Of a stretch of DNA of 7,617 nucleotides, positions 1 through 6,658 are shown piece by piece. The translations under genes were made by a program, and so were the position numbers. This DNA is from an uncultured Alphaproteobacteria bacterium (GTDB lineage: Bacteria > Pseudomonadota > Alphaproteobacteria > Minwuiales > Minwuiaceae): contig CAJYBQ010000146.1 in assembly GCA_913064755.1 (NCBI GenBank), positions 1-7,617 on the forward strand. Direction: 5' to 3'. Every line of letters begins with the position of its first letter. Within the stretch, counting starts at the first letter, position 1. Under the pieces are notes generated by a model. The model was not told the origin of the DNA. It did not search any database and saw only the letters and a program-made list of their open reading frames with translations.

Positions 1-272
1 CGATCGCACCCGCCTCTGCCGCCGGATCGGCGGAAACCGGCCGGGACCTCTACAATACCTATTGCGTCATCTGCCATGGTCCCAACATGGTCAACTCCGG
101 CGCCCGTGCCTTCGACCTGCGCAAGTTCCCGCTGGGCGCGCGAAGCCGCTTCATCAAGTCGGTGAAGGACGGCAAGAAGGGACGCAACGAGATGCCTGCC
201 TGGGGTGACATCCTTTCGGCCGAGGAGATCGATCACCTCTGGGCCTATACCAAGACGCGGGGCAAGCTCTGA
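1..272 (+). CDS. Small c-type cytochrome, C-terminal part (PedF/XoxG-like), partial at the left edge
   Basis: The frame is open from the window edge (first full codon at 3) to the TGA at 270-272, giving about 89 residues of a periplasmic electron carrier. A haem-binding CVICH motif is encoded at 63-77, followed by G-P-N and a D-L-R-K segment. A likely axial methionine lies in EMPAWGD (Met codon 192-194), and the end, EEIDHLWAYTKTRG, is the usual last helix of class I cytochromes c. The small single-haem layout (CHG, SG, DLR, GK-GR, MPAWGD) resembles the cytochromes that take electrons from PQQ-dependent alcohol dehydrogenases (PedF, XoxG). The assignment to that role rests mainly on the next gene being MxaJ/XoxJ-like. 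Its start and signal peptide are outside the window. The stop overlaps the next start by one base (TGATG), so the two are probably translationally coupled. Confidence 0.85.
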   Translation, partial: IAPASAAGSAETGRDLYNTYCVICHGPNMVNSGARAFDLRKFPLGARSRFIKSVKDGKKGRNEMPAWGDILSAEEIDHLWAYTKTRGKL

Positions 273-1213
273 TGCGCACGGCATGCGGGCAGGTCCTGGC
301 AGGGGTCGCGGTCTCCGCGCTCTGCGCCCTGGCGATGATTTCCGGCGTGCAGGCCCAGCCCGCGCCGCTGACGGTCTGCCTGGAAGAGGATTCGCCGCCA
401 CTTTCCTTCAGTTTCGGCCCCCGCAAGGGAGGCTTCGACCACGGCGTGGCGGAAGAGATCGCCCGGCGCTTGGGACGCCCGCTGAAGGTCCAGTGGTTCG
501 AATCGGAGAATGACGAGGAAGCCGTCCCGGTGTGGGAGGCCAATGCCCTGCTCTCCGACGGCCTGTGCGACCTGATCGCGGGCTATCCCCTGCTCGGCTC
601 CACCCTCGGCAAGCCGGAGACCGACAAGGGGGCCCTGCCCGAACATGACGGCATGAACCGCGCGGAGCGTGGGCGGCTGGTGCCGCTGGGCGTGCTGAGC
701 GCGACGCAGCCCTATTACCGCGCATCCTACGGCGTGATCGTCGGGCCGGGCGCGAAAGGACGCCAGGTCGACAAGCTGGCGGACCTGAAGGGCCTGCGCC
801 TGGGGGCGGAGGTCGGGACGATGGCCAGCACCCTGCTGTTCCGCAACAGCGGGGGAATCCTGGCCGACGACATCGCCCATGTCTCGGAAACCAAGGACCT
901 GCTGCCCCGCTTTGCAGCCGGCGAGTTCGACGCGGTGCTGATCGAACTGCACCGGTTCGACAACTTCATGCGCCGCAACGGCGATGCGCCGCTGAAATGG
1001 ACGGGGTACGTTCACCCCTTCGGTGTCAACATGGGCCTGGCGGTGCTGGAGCGGGACGCGGTCCTGCGCGACAAGGTGAACCTGATACTGGACGAGATGC
1101 AGGCCGACGGAACCCTTGATACACTGGCGAAGCGCTGGCAGATGACACGTGTTCCGCCGGTCGCCCCGTGGATCCTGGAACGGCTGACCCCGGGCATGCT
1201 CAACGCAGGATGA
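272..1213 (+). CDS. Periplasmic solute-binding protein of the quinoprotein-dehydrogenase-associated type (MxaJ/XoxJ-like)
   Basis: The product has 313 residues. Residues 1-28 form a signal peptide with a hydrophobic core (about 8-24) and a VQA cleavage site before Gln29. The mature protein starts with the family-3 solute-binding pattern (LTVCLEEDSPPLSF, then GFDHGVAEEIARRLGR). It continues with LCDLIAGYPL, a second lobe with LADLKGLRLGAEVGTMAS, and a C-terminal LILDEMQADGTLDTLAKRW, which is typical of this fold. No permease or ATPase gene is nearby. A cytochrome c lies directly upstream, as in mxaFJG and xoxFGJ clusters, where the J protein interacts with the PQQ dehydrogenase and does not serve an ABC importer. 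I therefore infer an accessory or maturation role for a dehydrogenase encoded upstream of the window. The start is fixed by the TGATG overlap; only weak Shine-Dalgarno sequence precedes it. Confidence 0.82.
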   Translation: MRTACGQVLAGVAVSALCALAMISGVQAQPAPLTVCLEEDSPPLSFSFGPRKGGFDHGVAEEIARRLGRPLKVQWFESENDEEAVPVWEANALLSDGLCDLIAGYPLLGSTLGKPETDKGALPEHDGMNRAERGRLVPLGVLSATQPYYRASYGVIVGPGAKGRQVDKLADLKGLRLGAEVGTMASTLLFRNSGGILADDIAHVSETKDLLPRFAAGEFDAVLIELHRFDNFMRRNGDAPLKWTGYVHPFGVNMGLAVLERDAVLRDKVNLILDEMQADGTLDTLAKRWQMTRVPPVAPWILERLTPGMLNAG

Positions 1214-1217
1214 ACTG

Positions 1218-2462
1218 ATGCAGAAGCCCCCATCGGCGGCACGGACGGCACTTCTCGCGATCCTGCTGTGCGCGGTCGGGCTGCTGCTGCCCATGGCGGT
1301 CGCGGCGCAGGAAGATCCCCTGAAGTGGCTGCCCCCCGGGTCGCGCATCGAAACCACGCTGGCCGAGTATCCGGTTCGCGCCATCATCAGCGAACAGCGG
1401 GGCGGCACGCCGGGATACCTCGCGCGGCTGGGGGAGCTCGTGTTCCGCAGCCCGCTGACACTGGGCCGGGACGCGGCGCGGCGCGGCATATCCTGCGAGG
1501 CCTGTCACACCAATGGTGCGGCCAATACATCCTTCACGCTGCCGGGTGCATCCGACCAGCCCGGCAATGTCGACCTGACCCATCTGGCGTTTCACTTCCG
1601 GGAGGATGACGGCAGCTTCAACCCGGTGAACATTCCCAGCCTGCGCGGCGTCCGCTGGACCGCGCCCTATGGCCACGACGGGCGTTTCCCGACCCTGCGT
1701 GCGTTCAGCCACAATGTCATCACGCGGGAATTCGGTGGCCCGCCGCTGGATGACTGGCTGATGGACGCGCTGGTTGCCTGGCAGATGGAATTCGGTTTCA
1801 CCGATGCCTTGCCCACCGACCCGACCGGCGCGGCCTATCAGCGCCATTGCCGGTCCTGCCACGGCGACGCCCGCCAGTTGCCGCCCCGCCGGGTGCATGA
1901 CATCGGGACCGGCCAGCCGGTGGAGGCACCGGTGCTGCGCGGACTGGCCGAAACCGCGCCGTACCTGCACGACGGCTCCGCCGCGACGGTCGCCGACGCG
2001 GTCTCGGCACATGCCGGGCTGGACCTGACGGCGGCCGAACTGTCGGAAACGGTCGCCGACGCGACACGGCTGGGTGCCATGGCACGGCGCCACGACCCCG
2101 AAACGCTGGATGGCGATGTCGCCCGGCTGAACGGTTTCATCGACCTGATCCATCAGCAACTGCTGGACGAGGCCGGGGCGCGGGCTGACCAGGTCGGCGA
2201 CATGGTGGCTATGGAGATCGGACGCATCTATCGCCGCTTCGATCCGGCGGCGGTGACGGCGCGGGACCTGATCCGGAACTGGGCGAGGGCGCTGGCCCGG
2301 GCCACGCAGGTGGGCCTGGACGGGGATCACCCCGCGGCCCGCGACCTGCTGGCCGATCTGAAGGCGGCCATCGCGACCGACCTGCCGCGACTGCGGGCGC
2401 AGGGGGCACGATCCCTCTATGCCGCTGCCGGGCCATCGTCCACGGGTGGAGACAAGCAATGA
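1218..2462 (+). CDS. Two-haem cytochrome c of the cytochrome c peroxidase/MauG-like group
   Basis: The product has 414 residues. Residues 1-30 are a signal peptide (hydrophobic LLAILLCAVGLLLPMAVAA). There are two c-haem sites: CEACH at residues 93-97 and CRSCH at 211-215. Each is followed by the peroxidase-family loop: LRGVRWTAPYGHDG (His153) after the first and LRGLAETAPYLHDG (His251) after the second. The N-terminal part carries the LGRLVF/PLTLGRD-like stretch common in this group (LGELVFRSPLTLGRD). Residues from about 300 to 414 form a haem-free, probably helical C-terminal extension. The protein should be periplasmic and redox-active. Whether it is a peroxidase, a MauG-like modifying enzyme or an electron-transfer protein cannot be told from sequence. 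AGGA at 1207-1210 is a good ribosome binding site 7 bases before the ATG. The gene lies 4 bases after the solute-binding protein and overlaps the isomerase gene by 4 bases. Confidence 0.82.
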   Translation: MQKPPSAARTALLAILLCAVGLLLPMAVAAQEDPLKWLPPGSRIETTLAEYPVRAIISEQRGGTPGYLARLGELVFRSPLTLGRDAARRGISCEACHTNGAANTSFTLPGASDQPGNVDLTHLAFHFREDDGSFNPVNIPSLRGVRWTAPYGHDGRFPTLRAFSHNVITREFGGPPLDDWLMDALVAWQMEFGFTDALPTDPTGAAYQRHCRSCHGDARQLPPRRVHDIGTGQPVEAPVLRGLAETAPYLHDGSAATVADAVSAHAGLDLTAAELSETVADATRLGAMARRHDPETLDGDVARLNGFIDLIHQQLLDEAGARADQVGDMVAMEIGRIYRRFDPAAVTARDLIRNWARALARATQVGLDGDHPAARDLLADLKAAIATDLPRLRAQGARSLYAAAGPSSTGGDKQ

Positions 2463-3097
2463 GATTCTACGATTACTTCCGTTCCTCGGCGGCCTACCGG
2501 GTGCGCATCGTCATGGGCCTGAAGGGTGTCGAGGCGGAGCACGTCCACGTCAACCTGTTCAAGGGCGAGCAGCAGGAGGCGGCGTTCAGGGCCGTCAGCC
2601 CCGTCGGGCTGGTGCCGGTCCTGGAACATGACGGGCACCGTATCCACCAGTCTCTCGCGATCATCGACTACCTGGACGCCCTGCACCCGGACCCGCCCAT
2701 GGTGCCGTCGGATGCGGCGGGCCGGGCGCGGGTACTCGGCCTGGCGCTGGCCATGTCGGCGGACATCCATCCGCTGAGCAACCTGCGTGTCCTTAACCAT
2801 GTCGAACATGACCTCGGCGCCGGCCAGGACGGCCGTGCGGCCTGGATCGCCCACTGGACGCACCTGGGCCTCGCCGGGCTGGAGGCCCAATTGTCGGGCG
2901 ATGCCGAGACCGGCACGTTCTGTCATGGCGAGGCGCCGGGCATCGCCGACGCCTGCCTGGTGCCGCAACTGTTCTTCGCCCGTCGCTTCGACCTGGACCT
3001 GGCGGCCTATCCGACCCTGGTGCGCATCGACCGGACCTGCAACGAACTGCCTGCCTTCGCCGCGGCGCATCCGATGCAGCAACCCGACGCGGTATGA
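2459..3097 (+). CDS. maiA: Maleylacetoacetate isomerase (zeta-class glutathione transferase)
   Basis: The product has 212 residues, normal for the family. The cytosolic enzyme uses glutathione to isomerise maleylacetoacetate to fumarylacetoacetate in the tyrosine/homogentisate pathway. The thioredoxin-like N-terminal domain (about 1-80) has YDYFRSSAAYRVRI, the zeta-class signature with Ser9 and Ser10 but Ala11 where the classical motif has Cys. It also has SPVGLVPVL (residues 47-55) and QSLAIIDYLD (64-73), which contact glutathione. The helical C-terminal domain has the usual PLSNLRVL and IADACLVPQL segments. GGAG at 2448-2451 lies 7 bases before the ATG, which overlaps the stop of the preceding gene (ATGA). 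No homogentisate dioxygenase or fumarylacetoacetase gene is beside it. It ends a PQQ-dehydrogenase-type operon, so a glutathione-linked role on another substrate is possible. Confidence 0.87.
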   Translation: MRFYDYFRSSAAYRVRIVMGLKGVEAEHVHVNLFKGEQQEAAFRAVSPVGLVPVLEHDGHRIHQSLAIIDYLDALHPDPPMVPSDAAGRARVLGLALAMSADIHPLSNLRVLNHVEHDLGAGQDGRAAWIAHWTHLGLAGLEAQLSGDAETGTFCHGEAPGIADACLVPQLFFARRFDLDLAAYPTLVRIDRTCNELPAFAAAHPMQQPDAV

Positions 3098-3152
3098 CGC
3101 GCGGGTCGGAACGGACCATGCGGTCTGAGACAATCTGGGTGGCGGCAGGGGC

Positions 3153-3180
3153 TTGTCAAAGCGCGCGCCACACTTAACAT
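3153..3180 (+). promoter_or_regulatory. Possible sigma-70 promoter for the molybdenum hydroxylase gene
   Basis: TTGTCA at 3153-3158 (5 of 6 to TTGACA) and TAACAT at 3175-3180 (4 of 6 to TATAAT) are separated by 16 bases. Transcription would start near 3187, just at the foot of the terminator hairpin. It is the only reasonable match I see between the two genes. Short matches like this occur by chance, so support is modest. Confidence 0.4.
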
Positions 3181-3188
3181 CACTGATT

Positions 3189-3228
3189 GCGGCCCCGCTT
3201 GGTTGAAGCAACGGGGCCGCCTGTTTTT
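3189..3228 (+). terminator. Strong rho-independent terminator after maiA, in the leader of the next gene
   Basis: A perfect 9-base-pair stem is formed by GCGGCCCCG (3189-3197) and CGGGGCCGC (3212-3220). A smaller CTT/AAG pairing (3198-3200 with 3206-3208) lies inside the loop, and TTTTT at 3224-3228 follows. It lies 92 bases after the maiA stop and presumably ends that operon. The T run ends only 6 bases before the ribosome binding site of the next gene. Confidence 0.85.
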
Positions 3229-3233
3229 CTGCC

Positions 3234-3241
3234 GGGAGGGG
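3234..3241 (+). promoter_or_regulatory. Ribosome binding site that fixes the start of the molybdenum hydroxylase gene
   Basis: GGGAGGGG is followed by 8 bases and then ATG at 3250. It supports ATG 3250 over an in-frame TTG at 3187, which would place coding sequence inside the terminator hairpin. Confidence 0.8.
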
Positions 3242-3249
3242 TAAGTACC

Positions 3250-5565
3250 ATGACCAAGTTCGGGATCGCGCAGGCTGTCCGCCGCGTCGAGGATGTTCGT
3301 TTCATCACCGGCCACGGGAACTATTCCGACGACCACCATTTCGACGGGCAGCTCTATGCCGTCGTCGTGCGCTCCCCGCATGCCCATGCGAAGATCCTCT
3401 CCGTCGATGTGGATGACGCCAAGCAGATGCCGGGCGTCGTGGACATCATCACCGGCCAGGAACTGCTGGACGCCGGTGTCGCCGGATTGCCGAGCCTCTG
3501 GCCGGTGAAGAACCGGGACGGCTCCAAGCGCTCCGAACCGGCGCATCATGCGCTGGCCGTCGACAAGGCGCGGCACGTCGGTGACGGTATCGCCTTCGTC
3601 GTGGCAGAGACCATGGCGGCGGCGCGGGATGCCGCCGACGCCGTGATGGTCGATTACGAACCGCTGCCCGCCGTGTCGGATGCCCGCGCCGCCAAGGCCG
3701 AGGGTGCGCCGCAGCTGCATGACGACACCCCGGGCAACCTCTGCTTCGATTTCGAACATGGTGACCAGGCCGGGACCGAGGCGGCCTTCGCCAATGCCCA
3801 CAAGGTCGTGCGTGTCGAGGTCATCAACCAGCGCATCGTGGTGAATTCCATGGAAGCGCGGGTGGCCATCGCCACCTACGACAAGGAAGGCGACCGGGTT
3901 ACCCTCTACACCCCGACGCAGGGTGGCTGGGGCATCAAGCGCCAGTTGGCCGGTTGCCTGGGGATCGAGGCGGACCAGGTGCGCGTGGTGACTCCGGACG
4001 TCGGCGGCGGCTTCGGCATGAAGCTGTTCTTCTATCCCGAACACATCCTGTCGAGCTATGCGGCGCGGAAGCTGCAGCGGCCGGTACGCTGGACCTCGGA
4101 CCGCCAGGAAGCCTTCCTGACCGACACCCAGGGCCGCGATCACTGGTCATGGGCCGAGATGGCGATTGACGAGAACGCGAAGTTCCTGGGACTGAAGGTG
4201 CATACGACGGCCAACCTGGGCGGTTACCTGTCCACCATGTCGTGCCTGATCCCGACGGCGGCGCATGCCAAGGTGCTGCCTGGCGTCTACAACGTGCCGA
4301 CGATGTATCTGAACGTGCACGGGGTCATGACCAATACCGCGCCGGTCGACGCCTATCGCGGTGCCGGACGGCCGGAGGCGATCTACCTGATCGAGCGGCT
4401 GGTGAACAAGGTCGCCATGGAAACCGGCCTCGGCCCGGAGGAAGTGCGCCGACGCAACTTCGTGCAGCCCGAACAGATGCCCTATACCACCGCGACCGGG
4501 GAGAAATACGATTCCGGCGACTTCCCGCGCGTCATGGAACGCGCCCTGAAGGAAGCCGACTGGGACAGCTTCGCTGCCCGCCGCGCGGAGACCGAGAGCC
4601 GTGGCTGGAAGCGCGGTCGCGGCATCGCCTATTACGTCGAGGCAACGGCAGGCATGCCGGAGGAATCGGCGGCGATCCGCTTCGAGGACGACGGCATGGT
4701 GTCGATCTTCGTCGGCACCCAGTCGAACGGGCAGGGGCATGAAACCGCCTTTACCCAGATCGTGTCCGACCGCCTGGGTCTCGATGCGGAGCGCATCCGG
4801 ATCGTCATGGGCGACACCGACGCGATCCCGACCGGTGGCGGCACGGGCGGGTCCCGTTCGCTGGTATCCACGGGCACGGCGATCAACAAGATGTCCGACA
4901 CGGTCATCGGCAAGGGCAAGGCCGCCGCGGCGGAACTGTTCGAGACCAGTGCCGTCGATATCGAGTTCGGCGAAGGCAATTTCCGCGTCGTCGGTACCGA
5001 CCGCTCCATCGACATCGTGGACCTGGCCGAGAAGGCCAAGGGCATGGCGCTTGCCGGGCAGGTCGAGACGCTGGACACGCGCGAGACCACGGCGCTGAAC
5101 CCGATCACCTATCCCAACGGCTGCCATGTCATGGAGATCGAGGTCGATCCGGCGACGGGCCGGGTGAAGATCGACCGCTGGACCGTGGTCGACGACTTCG
5201 GCCGCGTGGTCAATCCGCTGTTCGTGGAAAGCCAGGTGCATGGCGGCATCGTGCAGGGCGTCGGCCAGGCCCTGATGGAACACGGCGTCTATGACGAGGA
5301 CGGCCAGATGGTCGCCGGGTCCATGATGGACTACGGCCTGCCCCGTGCCGACGACGTGCCCTATTTCTCCTTCAGCCGCGAGGAGATTCCCTGCGAATCC
5401 AACATGCTGGGCACCAAGGGTTGTGGCGAGGCCGGTTGCGTCGCCGGACCGCCGGTGGTGATCAACGGCATCATCGACGCCCTGTCCGACCTGGGCGTCA
5501 CCTCCATCGACATGCCGGCAAACCCGCAGACCATCTGGCGCGCCATCCAGGCTGCAAAGGGCTGA
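3250..5565 (+). CDS. Molybdenum hydroxylase large subunit (xanthine dehydrogenase family; form II CoxL-like)
   Basis: The product has 771 residues and no signal peptide. It belongs to the family whose large subunit binds the molybdopterin cofactor. The N-terminal MTKFGIAQAVRRVEDVRFITG and PHAHAKI segments open the alpha/beta hammerhead domain (about 1-125). Cofactor and active-site motifs follow: GGGFGMK (252-258), AYRGAGR (368-374), NGQGHE (493-498), GTGGSRS (531-537) and GCGEAG with the likely catalytic Glu727. True aerobic CO dehydrogenase (form I) has AYxCSFR at the active-site loop. AYRGAGR marks form II, whose physiological substrate is unsettled. These enzymes normally need a [2Fe-2S] subunit and a FAD subunit, but neither gene adjoins it: maiA is upstream and the next gene downstream is on the other strand. 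The enzyme must borrow partners encoded elsewhere or work with unrelated ones. The sequence is intact throughout. Confidence 0.9.
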   Translation: MTKFGIAQAVRRVEDVRFITGHGNYSDDHHFDGQLYAVVVRSPHAHAKILSVDVDDAKQMPGVVDIITGQELLDAGVAGLPSLWPVKNRDGSKRSEPAHHALAVDKARHVGDGIAFVVAETMAAARDAADAVMVDYEPLPAVSDARAAKAEGAPQLHDDTPGNLCFDFEHGDQAGTEAAFANAHKVVRVEVINQRIVVNSMEARVAIATYDKEGDRVTLYTPTQGGWGIKRQLAGCLGIEADQVRVVTPDVGGGFGMKLFFYPEHILSSYAARKLQRPVRWTSDRQEAFLTDTQGRDHWSWAEMAIDENAKFLGLKVHTTANLGGYLSTMSCLIPTAAHAKVLPGVYNVPTMYLNVHGVMTNTAPVDAYRGAGRPEAIYLIERLVNKVAMETGLGPEEVRRRNFVQPEQMPYTTATGEKYDSGDFPRVMERALKEADWDSFAARRAETESRGWKRGRGIAYYVEATAGMPEESAAIRFEDDGMVSIFVGTQSNGQGHETAFTQIVSDRLGLDAERIRIVMGDTDAIPTGGGTGGSRSLVSTGTAINKMSDTVIGKGKAAAAELFETSAVDIEFGEGNFRVVGTDRSIDIVDLAEKAKGMALAGQVETLDTRETTALNPITYPNGCHVMEIEVDPATGRVKIDRWTVVDDFGRVVNPLFVESQVHGGIVQGVGQALMEHGVYDEDGQMVAGSMMDYGLPRADDVPYFSFSREEIPCESNMLGTKGCGEAGCVAGPPVVINGIIDALSDLGVTSIDMPANPQTIWRAIQAAKG

Positions 5566-5566
5566 C

Positions 5567-5600
5567 GACCGGCCGGGCAGGTCGCCCGGCCCCCGGTCTT
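5567..5600 (+). terminator. Probable terminator hairpin after the molybdenum hydroxylase gene
   Basis: GGCCGGGC (5571-5578) pairs perfectly with GCCCGGCC (5584-5591) across a 5-base loop. The stem can be extended by GACC (5567-5570) with GGTC (5595-5598) around a CCC bulge. Only a weak TTCT follows, so intrinsic termination would be less efficient than at the 3189 hairpin. It begins right after the stop codon. Confidence 0.5.
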
Positions 5601-5610
5601 CTAACCACTC

Positions 5611-5663
5611 CCGCACCGGTCTCGCCCGACCCGCGCTTCGCGGTTCCGGCATGACCGGTGCGG
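5611..5663. repeat. Nested inverted repeat between two convergent genes
   Basis: CCGCACCGGTC (5611-5621) is the exact reverse complement of GACCGGTGCGG (5653-5663). Inside it, CCGCG (5631-5635) and CGCGG (5639-5643) form a second hairpin with a 3-base loop. It lies about 45 bases from the stop codon on each side. There is no T run on either strand. It could be a shared transcription end, an mRNA-protecting structure or a REP-like element. Confidence 0.5.
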
Positions 5664-5707
5664 TGGTGACGGTCGCGGTCGATCCCTGCCGCCGTGCCGC
5701 ATGTCCC

Positions 5708-6562
5708 TCAGTCGAAGAAGACGAAGGCGCGGACCTCGATGCTCTGGCGGGCCGGGGCGTCTGCCGGGGTGTCCGGGTGGGTGAAGGCGGTGTGGGGCGT
5801 GAAGCGGGCGCGGCCATCGGTGGCTGAATCATAGCTCTTCAGCAACAGCACCTCGTCCCGCGTCATTTCCGGGAAATAGACCCAGCGGTGCGCCGGGTTC
5901 GGGGCGAATTCGTAGATCTCTCCCACCCGGTCCTCGTAGATCAGGTCGGTGGCGATCAGTTCCTCCGGGTTCAGGCTGTCCGCCTCCGCCACGGCGAGCG
6001 GGGAGGCCAGCACCGGCCCGACGATCGGGCGCCAGACGTTGATCTCGGCCACGCGCCCGGCCAGCAGGGCCTCGGCCTCGTCACCCATCAGGTCGCGCAC
6101 CCGCTCCGGGCCGGACTTCACGGTGTAGTCGACATGGGCGCGATGCACGGGCAGCCGTGTCGGCCTGTCGGCATCTCCGCCACCGGTGACCCGGACGGTA
6201 TGGTCGAAGATGCGCACCCGGCTGGCCCCGGTCTCCGCCTTCAGCAGGGCTTCCAGTTCCGGGTAATAGGTCTGTTCCACCTCGGCCGGGTCATGGAAGT
6301 CCCTGACCCCGGTCGCGACGGTCCGGAAGGCGAAACCGGAGCGGTCGAGGTCGAAGCTGTCCGCATCGGCCCTGCCGTCGCGGATGCTGACCGTCACGGG
6401 CTGATCGGGGTGCGACCGGCGGGTCTCGGTGGCGGTGCCCTCCGGCGGGATGAACACCTGGTGGCGCTTGCCGTCATCCGGCGTGTAGATGATCTCGGCC
6501 CGAACGGCTTCCCCGGTCGAGACCCTGTCATCCTCTTCGATACGCAATGCTGCCGTGGCCAT
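5708..6562 (-). CDS. CmcJ/NvfI-family oxidoreductase (putative Fe(II)/2-oxoglutarate-type oxygenase)
   Basis: The product has 284 residues and no signal peptide. Recognisable family segments are RVRIFDHTVR (115-124), HVDYT (143-147), INVWRPIVGPVLASPLAV (174-191), YFPEMTRDEVLLLKSYDS (229-246), FTPHTAF (254-260) and ARQSIEVRAFVF (271-282). His143, Asp145 and His257 match the HxD...H iron triad of non-haem iron oxygenases, and Arg272 is a candidate 2-oxoglutarate ligand. These assignments are mine, by position. Characterised relatives act in natural-product pathways (cephamycin, fungal meroterpenoids), but most bacterial members have no known substrate and none can be named here. A GGAGG ribosome binding site (6568-6572) lies 5 bases before the start. 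The gene stands alone, convergent with the molybdenum hydroxylase and divergent from pyrF, so no pathway can be read from context. Confidence 0.85.
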   Translation of the reverse strand: MATAALRIEEDDRVSTGEAVRAEIIYTPDDGKRHQVFIPPEGTATETRRSHPDQPVTVSIRDGRADADSFDLDRSGFAFRTVATGVRDFHDPAEVEQTYYPELEALLKAETGASRVRIFDHTVRVTGGGDADRPTRLPVHRAHVDYTVKSGPERVRDLMGDEAEALLAGRVAEINVWRPIVGPVLASPLAVAEADSLNPEELIATDLIYEDRVGEIYEFAPNPAHRWVYFPEMTRDEVLLLKSYDSATDGRARFTPHTAFTHPDTPADAPARQSIEVRAFVFFD

Positions 6563-6567
6563 GCCGT

Positions 6568-6572
6568 CCTCC
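6568..6572 (-). promoter_or_regulatory. Ribosome binding site of the CmcJ-family gene
   Basis: The minus strand reads GGAGG, then ACGGC, then ATG (6562-6560). This is a near-ideal site and supports the chosen start. Confidence 0.75.
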
Positions 6573-6658
6573 AGCTGTTTCTCGTCTGCTCCTCCCTATC
6601 TGGCGAAGGCAGGGGCAATGAAAAAGCGAAAATCTCTCCGCCTCGCCACAGTTTTGTT

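Noticed and set aside
272..1213. Amino-acid ABC transporter binding protein
   Set aside because: The fold is the same, but there are no permease or ATPase genes. The adjacency to a cytochrome c points to the quinoprotein-associated subgroup.
245..1489. Long minus-strand reading frame of 414 codons
   Set aside because: It lies opposite the solute-binding protein and two-haem cytochrome, both of which have clear family motifs. Its own translation is rich in Arg, Gln and His with no recognisable motif, as expected of a shadow in high-GC DNA.
3187..3249. TTG at 3187 as an alternative start giving a 792-residue molybdenum hydroxylase
   Set aside because: The extra 21 codons lie on the terminator hairpin, have no ribosome binding site, and the family's usual N-terminus begins at MTKFG (ATG 3250) behind GGGAGGGG.
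3250..5565. Aerobic carbon monoxide dehydrogenase (true CoxL)
   Set aside because: The active-site loop is AYRGAGR instead of AYxCSFR, and the coxM and coxS partners are absent, so CO oxidation is not supported.
4147..5832. Minus-strand reading frame of 561 codons opposite the molybdenum hydroxylase gene
   Set aside because: The plus strand carries all expected cofactor motifs through this region. The antisense product shows only the composition typical of a complementary frame.
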